The position numbers were made by a program, and so were the translations under genes. From Candidatus Peregrinibacteria bacterium (GTDB lineage Bacteria > Patescibacteriota > Gracilibacteria > UM-FILTER-43-11): a DNA stretch of 55,129 nucleotides. Of this stretch, positions 49,548 to 55,129 are shown piece by piece. The notes beneath the pieces are model-generated. The model was not told the DNA's origin. It did not search any database and saw only the letters and a list, made by a program, of their open reading frames with translations. The stretch lies in the NCBI GenBank assembly GCA_016932495.1, contig JAFGCR010000005.1, positions 1 through 55,129 of the forward strand. The letters are read 5' to 3'. How positions within the stretch are numbered: position 1 is the first letter of the stretch; each line of letters starts with the position of its first letter.

Positions 49548-50174
49548 ATCCATCAATACCAGTTTCGGATCCTCCGCTTTTGTGATCCCGCTGGCCAGTA
49601 GCACCCCTTTGGCGCCAAGTTTGATGCAGGTTCTCACATCCTCGCCGTTTTTTACACCTGCACCGACCAGTAATTTTTTGGTGCCGATCAGCTTGGCGGC
49701 GTTTTCAATGATTTCCGGTTTTGCGGTAGAAACAGAAATGTCCCCCCCGATCAGTTCCGGGGGTTCTACAGCGATGTAATCAGGGTCGAATTCCAGAAAC
49801 TGAGCACCTTCTTCAGGCGTTTCCGCGCAAATGATGACCGGCAACCCCACTTCTTTGGCGCGTTCGATGGAACGCTGTAAGGTTTCGCGGTCCAGCCGCC
49901 GTTCAGAATGGTTTAAAATGGTCCCTTCAGCTCCGACAGCCTTTACCGCTTCTGGTAGGATATGCCCGGTATGGCTGCCAAAGCCAATAGGGTCGATATG
50001 TTGAGCGAAGACAGGGATTTTGACCGCGTCGATTACCTTTGCCAGATCAACCGCCTGAACGGCCACACGGATATCCACATTTAATTCCTCTGCGACCTGC
50101 TGGTGGATTTTGGCCAGCTTAATGGCGTTTTCAGCCGTCGCGGACTGATAAGTCTTAAAATTAGTTACGATCAT
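49527..50174 (-). CDS. tpiA: Triosephosphate isomerase, archaeal type
   Basis: A 215-residue TIM-barrel enzyme interconverting dihydroxyacetone phosphate and glyceraldehyde 3-phosphate. Catalytic residues are Lys7 (VTNFKTY), His89 (TILNHSERRL) and Glu137 (AVEPPELIGG). The short length and the blocks FAQHIDPIGFGSHTGHILPE and VLLASGITKAEDP match archaeal enzymes (about 220 residues) rather than the ~250-residue bacterial form. This suggests ancient transfer or a lineage-specific type. The start codon sits 3 nt from a repeat array. Together with gpmI it serves glycolysis. Confidence 0.93.
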   Translation of the reverse strand: MIVTNFKTYQSATAENAIKLAKIHQQVAEELNVDIRVAVQAVDLAKVIDAVKIPVFAQHIDPIGFGSHTGHILPEAVKAVGAEGTILNHSERRLDRETLQRSIERAKEVGLPVIICAETPEEGAQFLEFDPDYIAVEPPELIGGDISVSTAKPEIIENAAKLIGTKKLLVGAGVKNGEDVRTCIKLGAKGVLLASGITKAEDPKLVLMDLARGLS

Positions 50175-50177
50175 TTT

Positions 50178-50245
50178 AGTGCAAGTTTAAAGTGCAAGTG
50201 CAAGGGTATGATAATCAATTTTCTTGCACTTGTCACTTGCACTTG
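50178..50245. repeat. AGTGCAAG array with inverted copies
   Basis: AGTGCAAG (50178-50185) and a double unit AGTGCAAGTGCAAG (50191-50204) face the inverted copies CTTGCACTTG (50223-50232) and CACTTGCACTTG (50234-50245). The whole spacer from the stop of the 50256 gene to the tpiA start is built of this unit and can form a stable hairpin. Confidence 0.85.
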
Positions 50246-50255
50246 TCGATGGAAT

Positions 50256-50894
50256 TTAAGCGAATGCCCACAGCATAAACAGAATAGGCTCAGCGACGAG
50301 GAGAAGGCCGACCAGTGACAGATAAATCCATTTAGCAACGCGTTCAGAACGGATTTTGTTCTGGAGAATTTCAATCGCTTCACCCGCCTGTTTGTTCTTC
50401 TGCTCAATCGTTACATAAGCCTCCTGCAATTCCTTTTCTTTTTTAGTGAAATCCAGCATCGGGACCATATTTTTGGTCTGTGCTTCTAATTGCCCCACAC
50501 GGTAAGTGGCGGCCTCTAAACGTTCCTGTTTTTCCCTCAGGTCATTTTTCACTTCCTGATAAAGATCTTTGTAAATTCGTTCCTCGACAGACCCCGGTTC
50601 CCCTTGCTTGATTTTTTTGACCTTGAAGTCTTTTATAGTCAAACTCGACACATTGTCGGTTTTTTCAGCCCCGTTGCCATTCATCAGGTCGTTAAAATTA
50701 TCATCATTAATATCCACCAGCCGGCCGATATGGTCTTTGATGATTCTGTCTACATCGATTCGCTTAATCAGCACGCGACGACCGTCTTTGCGTATTTTGA
50801 ATCGGTATTTTCGCATATAGCGGTCAATCGTACGGGTAGACACTTTCAAAAGTTTGCTCGCTTCGATGCGGTCAACGTAGAGGGTTTTATTCAT
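50256..50894 (-). CDS. Membrane-anchored HTH protein with coiled coil
   Basis: A 212-residue protein; start chosen at the ATG at 50894. The N-terminus is a MerR/excisionase-like HTH (LYVDRIEASKLLKVSTRTID, then RYMRKYRFKIRKDGRRVLIK). Residues about 100-185 form a coiled coil (LREKQERLEAATYRVGQLEA; FTKKEKELQEAYVTIEQKNK). The C-terminus is a membrane helix (YLSLVGLLLVAEPILFMLWA). This order suggests a DNA-binding protein tethered to the membrane, either a one-component regulator or a link between DNA and membrane. A leaderless-type promoter (50902-50929) precedes it. Confidence 0.8.
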   Translation of the reverse strand: MNKTLYVDRIEASKLLKVSTRTIDRYMRKYRFKIRKDGRRVLIKRIDVDRIIKDHIGRLVDINDDNFNDLMNGNGAEKTDNVSSLTIKDFKVKKIKQGEPGSVEERIYKDLYQEVKNDLREKQERLEAATYRVGQLEAQTKNMVPMLDFTKKEKELQEAYVTIEQKNKQAGEAIEILQNKIRSERVAKWIYLSLVGLLLVAEPILFMLWAFA

Positions 50895-50901
50895 AGTTTT
50901 T

Positions 50902-50929
50902 ATAGTATTTATTTTGTAATAGGTGTCGA
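50902..50929 (-). promoter_or_regulatory. Promoter of the membrane HTH gene, leaderless type
   Basis: Minus strand: TCGACA (50929-50924), 16-nt spacer, TACTAT (50907-50902), with 7 nt to the ATG. Confidence 0.45.
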
Positions 50930-50968
50930 AAGTTAGTATAGGTTTCAGGGGGAAAATCGTCAAACCTT

Positions 50969-51008
50969 TATGGACAAAATGACGAAATAACGAGAGGACG
51001 GAATAATG
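50969..51008. repeat. Octamer array between divergent genes
   Basis: Five consecutive octamers: TATGGACA, AAATGACG, AAATAACG, AGAGGACG, GAATAATG. The unit AAATAACG is the reverse complement of CGTTATTT, close to the units at 39968 and 52220. Confidence 0.65.
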
Positions 51009-51038
51009 AAAAAGTTGTCTAATAAAAAAATTTTTGAA

Positions 51039-51067
51039 TTGTCGAAAAAATAATTTAGTCTTATAAT
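51039..51067 (+). promoter_or_regulatory. Promoter of the three-gene small membrane operon
   Basis: TTGTCG (51039-51044), 17-nt spacer, perfect TATAAT (51062-51067). The leader is about 105 nt, long for this genome. Confidence 0.65.
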
Positions 51068-51076
51068 CCAACGCCT

Positions 51077-51163
51077 AATGCCATTTCAACTCAATGTTGT
51101 GAGTGGCATTGGTCTTTTAAACCTTTGATGTTACTAAGTTTCCAAATAGGTGTATCGCACACC
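51077..51163 (+). promoter_or_regulatory. Structured 5' leader with two hairpins
   Basis: Hairpin 1: AATGCCA (51077-51083) with TGGCATT (51104-51110), inner stem CAAC/GTTG, followed by GGTCTTTT, so an attenuator is possible. Hairpin 2: GGTGT (51149-51153) with ACACC (51159-51163), ending directly before the Shine-Dalgarno AGGGAGG (51164-51170). It matches no riboswitch I know. Confidence 0.5.
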
Positions 51164-51177
51164 AGGGAGGTTCTTTT

Positions 51178-51633
51178 ATGGATAGCATCCGACGTTTCTT
51201 TTCTTGGCAGGTACTTCTGCTGGCACTTAGCTTCTCGGTTTCGTTCGGCCTGATGTACTCGGTCGCGTTTTACGTGGTCCCCAAGCAGTCTGTCAACTAC
51301 AAGGTCTTCCTGTTCTCATTGTTCGTGTTCGTCGGATTCTACTTGATCGTGAACACCTGGTTCAACCGTGCTCGTCCTCAGGTTCTCCGGCCTACAGAGA
51401 ACCCCACAGACCTGGGTGACACATCCTTTCCGCAGGAATTGTGGAGGTGGGTCTGCGGCCCCAAACCATCCGCTTCCATTGGCCTGGCGATTCTGGCCCT
51501 TTGGGTCACCATTGCCCTCTACGCCATCCTCATTATCATCGGTGTTCGACCGTCCTACCAGTACGCGTTCGCATTTCCGCTGATGTACGGTCTGCTTCGC
51601 TGGAGTTTTGACGGTGTGAATGGGGGGAGGTAA
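51178..51633 (+). CDS. Membrane protein, 151 residues, operon gene 1
   Basis: It has four hydrophobic segments (about residues 12-32, 40-59, 97-116 and 121-140) with a soluble loop at 62-95 (RARPQVLRPTENPTDLGD). No family recognised. A strong Shine-Dalgarno (AGGGAGG) lies 7 nt before the ATG, unlike almost all other genes here, and the codons favour C/G at the third position. It is the first gene of a compact three-gene unit with its own promoter and terminator. Confidence 0.75.
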   Translation: MDSIRRFFSWQVLLLALSFSVSFGLMYSVAFYVVPKQSVNYKVFLFSLFVFVGFYLIVNTWFNRARPQVLRPTENPTDLGDTSFPQELWRWVCGPKPSASIGLAILALWVTIALYAILIIIGVRPSYQYAFAFPLMYGLLRWSFDGVNGGR

Positions 51634-51636
51634 CCA

Positions 51637-51837
51637 ATGACCTTGCTGGATAAAATAATAGGCAACCTAAAAGCCGTCCTCATCGTTCTCCTGCTCCCTG
51701 CGATCTTCTTCCTGTTCATGGGGCCGATGAAACTGGTCGAAATGTACCCGAGTGAACAATGGCTCAGGTACATTCCTCTCGCTATCTTAATTGTCCCTCT
51801 CCTGGTCGTTTCACTTGGGCAAAGGGGGGAATCATGA
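51637..51837 (+). CDS. Small membrane protein, 66 residues, operon gene 2
   Basis: It has two hydrophobic segments (residues about 9-27 and 42-58). The start lies 3 nt after the previous stop, with GGGGGAGG upstream as Shine-Dalgarno. The stop TGA overlaps the next start (ATGA). No family recognised. Confidence 0.72.
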   Translation: MTLLDKIIGNLKAVLIVLLLPAIFFLFMGPMKLVEMYPSEQWLRYIPLAILIVPLLVVSLGQRGES

Positions 51838-52106
51838 ACACACCCAAGCTCATCTTCGGCAGCATCCTCCTCGTCATCTTGATGGTCGTGGTGGTGCCGA
51901 TTGCGGCGGCCCTGATCGCCGTAGGCGTTGGCTTCCTGCTCCTGATAGAGGATGCGGGTATGCCGGAGAGCGGTTTCGGATTGGGCTTACTACTCTTTTT
52001 CGCCAGCCCGATCACGTTCATCGTCCTCGTGGGTTGCTTGGAGCGGGAGCTGTTGACCTACTGGTTTCGCCGGGAGGACTCGGCTCTGGATCTCATCCTT
52101 GGCTAA
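51834..52106 (+). CDS. Small membrane protein, 90 residues, operon gene 3
   Basis: Start chosen at the ATG at 51834, which overlaps the preceding stop (ATGA) and has AAGGGGGGA just upstream; a longer in-frame reading begins earlier inside gene 2. It has two strong hydrophobic segments (residues about 7-38 and 48-66), then a charged tail (RELLTYWFRREDSALDLILG). No family recognised. It is followed by an intrinsic terminator. Confidence 0.72.
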   Translation: MNTPKLIFGSILLVILMVVVVPIAAALIAVGVGFLLLIEDAGMPESGFGLGLLLFFASPITFIVLVGCLERELLTYWFRREDSALDLILG

Positions 52107-52136
52107 CGAGCACAAGATGTTTAGTAACATTAAAGG

Positions 52137-52175
52137 AAAACCCCGTTGGCCGATTGGATACAAGGCGGGGTTTTT
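52137..52175 (+). terminator. Terminator of the small membrane operon
   Basis: AAAACCCCG (52137-52145) pairs with CGGGGTTTT (52166-52174) around a partly paired loop, and the T run continues to 52175. Confidence 0.75.
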
Positions 52176-52190
52176 CGAATATGCAAAAAA

Positions 52191-52251
52191 ACGAAATAAC
52201 GATATAACAAAAATAATCTCGTTACTTCGTTTCGTCGTTACTTCGTTAATT
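52191..52251. repeat. Octamer array running into the end of carA
   Basis: Direct units ACGAAATA and ACGATATA (52191-52206) face inverted-sense units CGTTACTT, CGTTTCGT, CGTTACTT, CGTTAATT (52220-52251). The last two units contain the carA stop codon and encode most of its last three residues (LTK). Confidence 0.75.
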
Positions 52252-53341
52252 TATTTACAAACTCATCAAACAAAAACGCCGGGTCTTCCGGGCCGGGGCT
52301 GGCTTCGGGGTGGAATTGTACGGCGAACCAGGGTTTGGTAGTATGCTTAATGCCCTCTACCGTTCCATCATTCGCGTTTTTAAACCAGACCTTCCAGCTT
52401 TTCGGCAGCGTCTTCCAGTCCACGGCGAACCCGTGGTTTTGCGAAGTGATATAGCATCGCTTCGTCTTTTCATCTATACATGGTTGATTGGCAGAGCGAT
52501 GGCCGTATTTCAGTTTATATGTATCTCCGCTCACCGCCAAAGCCATCAGCTGATTACCCAAACAGATTCCGAAAATCGGCTTCCCTTCTTTCATTACGTA
52601 TTTAATGGCATCGGTGGCTTGGTCGGCCACTTTCGGGTCGCCAGGGCCGTTGCTGACAAACAGACCATCATACTTTCCTTTTAGTTTTGTGATGTCATAG
52701 TTCCACGGCAGGCGGATCACCTTGCATCCGCGGTCCAGAAAATGACGGATGATGTTGTGTTTGATCCCGCAGTCCAAAAGCGCCACGGTGCATTTGGGGC
52801 GGCCTTTGGGCATCAGCACCTGTTCCTTTTTCGGGGAGACTTCCGCCACCAGATTATCCAGATTCGGATCGCTGAACGTCATCTGCTTGCTGTATTTTGT
52901 CGATGCCGGAACGATTTTGCCCAGCATCACGCCATGCTCCCGCAATTTTTGAGTCAACGCCCGCGTATCCACTCCCTGAATAGCCGGGATCTTGTGTTTT
53001 TTCAAAAAGTCCGCCAGGGTTTTTTTAGACTGCCAGTGAGACGGCTCTTCGCAGTACTCACTTACAACAATCCCCCGCAGATGCACTTTTAAACTTTCCA
53101 GCCGCTTACTCACCGCTTTGCCGTCCAGCTTGCCTTCATCGGGTACCCCGTAATTCCCGATCATCGGATAGGTGCAAACCAAAATCTGCCCCCGATAACT
53201 AGGATCCGTAAAGGTTTCCGGATATCCCACCATCCCCGTATTAAAAACCACTTCGCCATCTACCTCGCCTTTTGGCAAAAAACCAAACGACTCTCCAATG
53301 ACTTCGGTGCCGTCTTTCAGGATTAATTTAAGTTTTGTCAT
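52238..53341 (-). CDS. carA: Carbamoyl-phosphate synthase small (glutaminase) subunit
   Basis: A 367-residue subunit that hydrolyses glutamine to feed ammonia to CarB for pyrimidine and arginine synthesis. The N-terminal CPSase domain (LILKDGTEVIGESFG; FNTGMVGYPETFTDPSYRGQ) is followed by a class I amidotransferase domain with Cys260 (IFGICLGNQLM), His344 and Glu346 (FHPEASPGPED). The usual H after GICLG is N here. Start chosen at the ATG at 53341; eight further codons upstream are repeat array. No carB lies in the window. The last codons fall in an octamer array. Confidence 0.93.
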   Translation of the reverse strand: MTKLKLILKDGTEVIGESFGFLPKGEVDGEVVFNTGMVGYPETFTDPSYRGQILVCTYPMIGNYGVPDEGKLDGKAVSKRLESLKVHLRGIVVSEYCEEPSHWQSKKTLADFLKKHKIPAIQGVDTRALTQKLREHGVMLGKIVPASTKYSKQMTFSDPNLDNLVAEVSPKKEQVLMPKGRPKCTVALLDCGIKHNIIRHFLDRGCKVIRLPWNYDITKLKGKYDGLFVSNGPGDPKVADQATDAIKYVMKEGKPIFGICLGNQLMALAVSGDTYKLKYGHRSANQPCIDEKTKRCYITSQNHGFAVDWKTLPKSWKVWFKNANDGTVEGIKHTTKPWFAVQFHPEASPGPEDPAFLFDEFVNKLTK

Positions 53342-53416
53342 AGTACGCAGTACGCATGTGCGCATGTACGCATATTATATCAGGCGCGCACCGGCGCACT
53401 CGCGTACTCGCGCACT
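53342..53416. repeat. Hepta/octamer array between recJ and carA
   Basis: AGTACGC twice (53342-53355), ATGTGCGC and ATGTACGC (53356-53371), then after a short AT stretch GCGCACCG, GCGCACTC, GCGTACTC, GCGCACT (53386-53416), which are reverse complements of the first set. The array touches the carA start codon and ends 9 nt from the recJ stop codon. Confidence 0.85.
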
Positions 53417-53425
53417 AAATAAAAG

Positions 53426-55120
53426 TTATTCTGATGGTTTAAGGTCCACCACTTTCATCTGCAGTTTTTGATGCCCGTTCCATTCGTTGATCTCCAGATT
53501 AAACACGATGTCGTGGGGTTTTTCCGGGTCAATTTTATCAAGATGCTTGCCAAAACGGAAGGCAATCGCCCCGACAGTCTTATCTCCGTACTGGATCGGC
53601 AGATGGAGGTGTTCTCCCTTGCCTACTGGCCGGATATTCAGAATTCTGGCATTTTTGATCAAAAGAGTCGGTTCGGGATTTTCCGCGCCGAAAGGTTCCA
53701 GCTGGGTGAGCTTATGACAGGTCTCAAAACTTAATTCGTCGGCTTTCACTTCACAATCAATGTGGAGAGTGTTTACGAATTCATCCGGGTTGATCTGATC
53801 TTGTCCGACAGCCCTGATCCGTTTCAAAAATTCATCTCTATTCGCCTTGGGCATGGTAAAACCTCCTGCCATCGCGTGCCCGCCAAAGGCAGTAAACAGG
53901 TCGCTGGCAGCCCCCCGTAGAGCCGCGGTGATGTCAAAATTATTTACGCTTCGCATCGAGGCGATCATTTCATCATCTTTCTCCTGCAGGATGATGGTAG
54001 GGCGGTTGAATTTTTCTGAAATGCCATTCGCAATCAGACCCAGCAGGCCCGCCTGCCACTTTTTACTGCTCAGTACAATAATATTAGGGACCGATCCCAT
54101 TTTTTCAATTTCTTTTACCGCCTCTTTTACGTAATCATGGGTCATTTGCCTCCGTTTATCGTTCAGTTCATTCAGCGTCTGCGCTTTTTCCAGATTGCCG
54201 ATCAGTAATTCAAAAGCGTGCTGAGGGTCATCCAGGCGACCGGCCGCGTTCAGGCGCGGACCGATCTGAAAACCGATCGTGGTGCTGGTGATTTTGTCAC
54301 AAGAAATATTTGCCTCTTCCAGTAAGGCCAGGACGCCTGGGTTTTTGCCATCCGTTAGGCGCTTGATGCCCTCGTTCACAAGTATCCGGTTTTCTCCGGT
54401 CAGCGCCATGCAGTCCCCCACGATTCCTAAGGCCACTATACCAAGCTGACAATCTAAATATTCCTCCGCTTTTTCAGCTGTCCACAATTCACGGGCAAGT
54501 AATGAAACCAGTTTGTAGGCAACGGTCGAACCACAGCTTTCTTTGTTTGGGTAGTTACAATCAGGACGCTGAGGATTGACGATGGCGTACGCGGGCGGAA
54601 GTTTTTCGGGAATGCTATGATGGTCAGTCACAATCACCTCCATTCCGAGTTCATTGGTCAGTTGCACTTCATCGAAATTCGAGGTGCCACAGTCAACCGT
54701 TACAATCAGTCGAACGTCATCTTCCTTAAACCGGCGGATAAAATAATCTTTCAGACCATAGCCATCTTTATCCCGATTGGGGATTGTATAATGCACGTCG
54801 GCACCGGCTTTTTTCAGAAAATCGTACAGTATCGCCGTTGCCGTGATGCCATCCACGTCATAATCCCCGAAAACCATGACCTTCTCTTTATTTTTAATCG
54901 CTTTTTTAATCCGCCCTACCGCTTTGTCGATTTCTTTCAATGATTTAGGATCGTGGAGGTCTTTGAGCGTGCCATTAAAAAACCACTCCGCCTTTTCGGG
55001 CGAATCGATGCCACGGTTCTTTAGTAATTTTGCAATAATATTCAGGTTCTCATCACTATTCTGTATTACCCATTTTTTACCTAATAAACTCATACTTTCT
55101 AAATCAAGATCGGAGGTCAT
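53426..55120 (-). CDS. recJ: Single-stranded-DNA-specific exonuclease RecJ
   Basis: A 564-residue 5'-3' single-strand exonuclease of the DHH superfamily used in recombination and repair. Motifs: FGDYDVDGITATAIL (Asp86, Asp88), LIVTVDCGTSN, the DHH triad VTDHHSIP (Asp166-His168) and, near the C-terminal side, the DHHA1 part with FGGHAMAGGFTM. The C-terminal OB-like domain closes the protein. Length is usual for the family. The start is the ATG at 55120; an internal ATG at 55093 (MSLLGKKWV) is a good alternative, since the family often begins near KWV. Confidence 0.94.
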   Translation of the reverse strand: MTSDLDLESMSLLGKKWVIQNSDENLNIIAKLLKNRGIDSPEKAEWFFNGTLKDLHDPKSLKEIDKAVGRIKKAIKNKEKVMVFGDYDVDGITATAILYDFLKKAGADVHYTIPNRDKDGYGLKDYFIRRFKEDDVRLIVTVDCGTSNFDEVQLTNELGMEVIVTDHHSIPEKLPPAYAIVNPQRPDCNYPNKESCGSTVAYKLVSLLARELWTAEKAEEYLDCQLGIVALGIVGDCMALTGENRILVNEGIKRLTDGKNPGVLALLEEANISCDKITSTTIGFQIGPRLNAAGRLDDPQHAFELLIGNLEKAQTLNELNDKRRQMTHDYVKEAVKEIEKMGSVPNIIVLSSKKWQAGLLGLIANGISEKFNRPTIILQEKDDEMIASMRSVNNFDITAALRGAASDLFTAFGGHAMAGGFTMPKANRDEFLKRIRAVGQDQINPDEFVNTLHIDCEVKADELSFETCHKLTQLEPFGAENPEPTLLIKNARILNIRPVGKGEHLHLPIQYGDKTVGAIAFRFGKHLDKIDPEKPHDIVFNLEINEWNGHQKLQMKVVDLKPSE

Positions 55121-55129
55121 AATACATAA

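Overview
The window looks like a chromosomal piece of a Candidate Phyla Radiation (Patescibacteria) bacterium, possibly of the Peregrinibacteria type. This placement is an inference from gene content. It rests on a compact set of peptidoglycan genes (MurD, MurE, MurJ), an archaeal-type triosephosphate isomerase, a stand-alone riboflavin kinase domain, many exported proteins of unknown family, a giant SLH-domain surface protein and an LPXTG-like protein. TGA is used as a normal stop (for example at murD, 28079-28081), which argues against the Gracilibacteria/Absconditabacteria code in which UGA encodes glycine. No rRNA, CRISPR array or prophage was seen. Most genes have no Shine-Dalgarno sequence, and several have a -10 box only 3-10 nt before the start codon, so leaderless or near-leaderless mRNAs look common.

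Layout. 1-860: a terminator, a REP-type hairpin and a REP-associated Y1 transposase whose own coding sequence carries further copies of the palindrome. 745-7920: an exported protein, a TPR lipoprotein, trigger factor, Rel (ppGpp) and GpmI. 8105-25855: a ~17.8 kb same-strand locus with a ~4260-residue surface protein (Ig-like, FG-GAP, EF-hand, PKD, SLH and thrombospondin type 3 regions) followed by four more exported proteins. 25932-26640: a 56-residue excisionase-type HTH gene, a very AT-rich spacer and an unknown gene. 26741-39553: murD and murJ (convergent, overlapping), small unknown genes, a GT4 glycosyltransferase interrupted in frame by a palindromic repeat, an SdpI-like protein, the LPXTG-like protein, tRNA-Lys, a U32/TrhP operon, a GNAT enzyme, ArfB, an exonuclease, CutA, a ParB-like HTH protein and an MscS channel. 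39676-41292: tRNA-Val, Ala, Val, then a membrane methyltransferase, two small genes and tRNA-Ala. 41384-52106: a 923-residue membrane-anchored exported protein, a redoxin, a CDP-alcohol phosphatidyltransferase, riboflavin kinase, MurE, TruB, TpiA, a membrane-anchored HTH protein and an operon of three small membrane proteins. 52238-55120: carA and recJ.

The most unusual signal lies between the genes. At least eleven intergenic spacers consist largely of degenerate tandem repeats with 7, 8 or 12 nt units, often followed by inverted copies of the same unit. The unit differs from spacer to spacer, and the arrays run almost from the stop codon of one gene to the start codon of the next, sometimes into coding sequence. 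Two of these spacers, both in the surface locus, are near-duplicates that also include the following signal-peptide codons.

Functionally the window combines envelope building (MurD/E/J, glycosyltransferase, phosphatidyltransferase, SLH and LPXTG-like surface proteins), translation and its rescue or modification (trigger factor, ArfB, TruB, TrhP, tRNAs), stringent response (Rel) and central metabolism (GpmI, TpiA, CarA).
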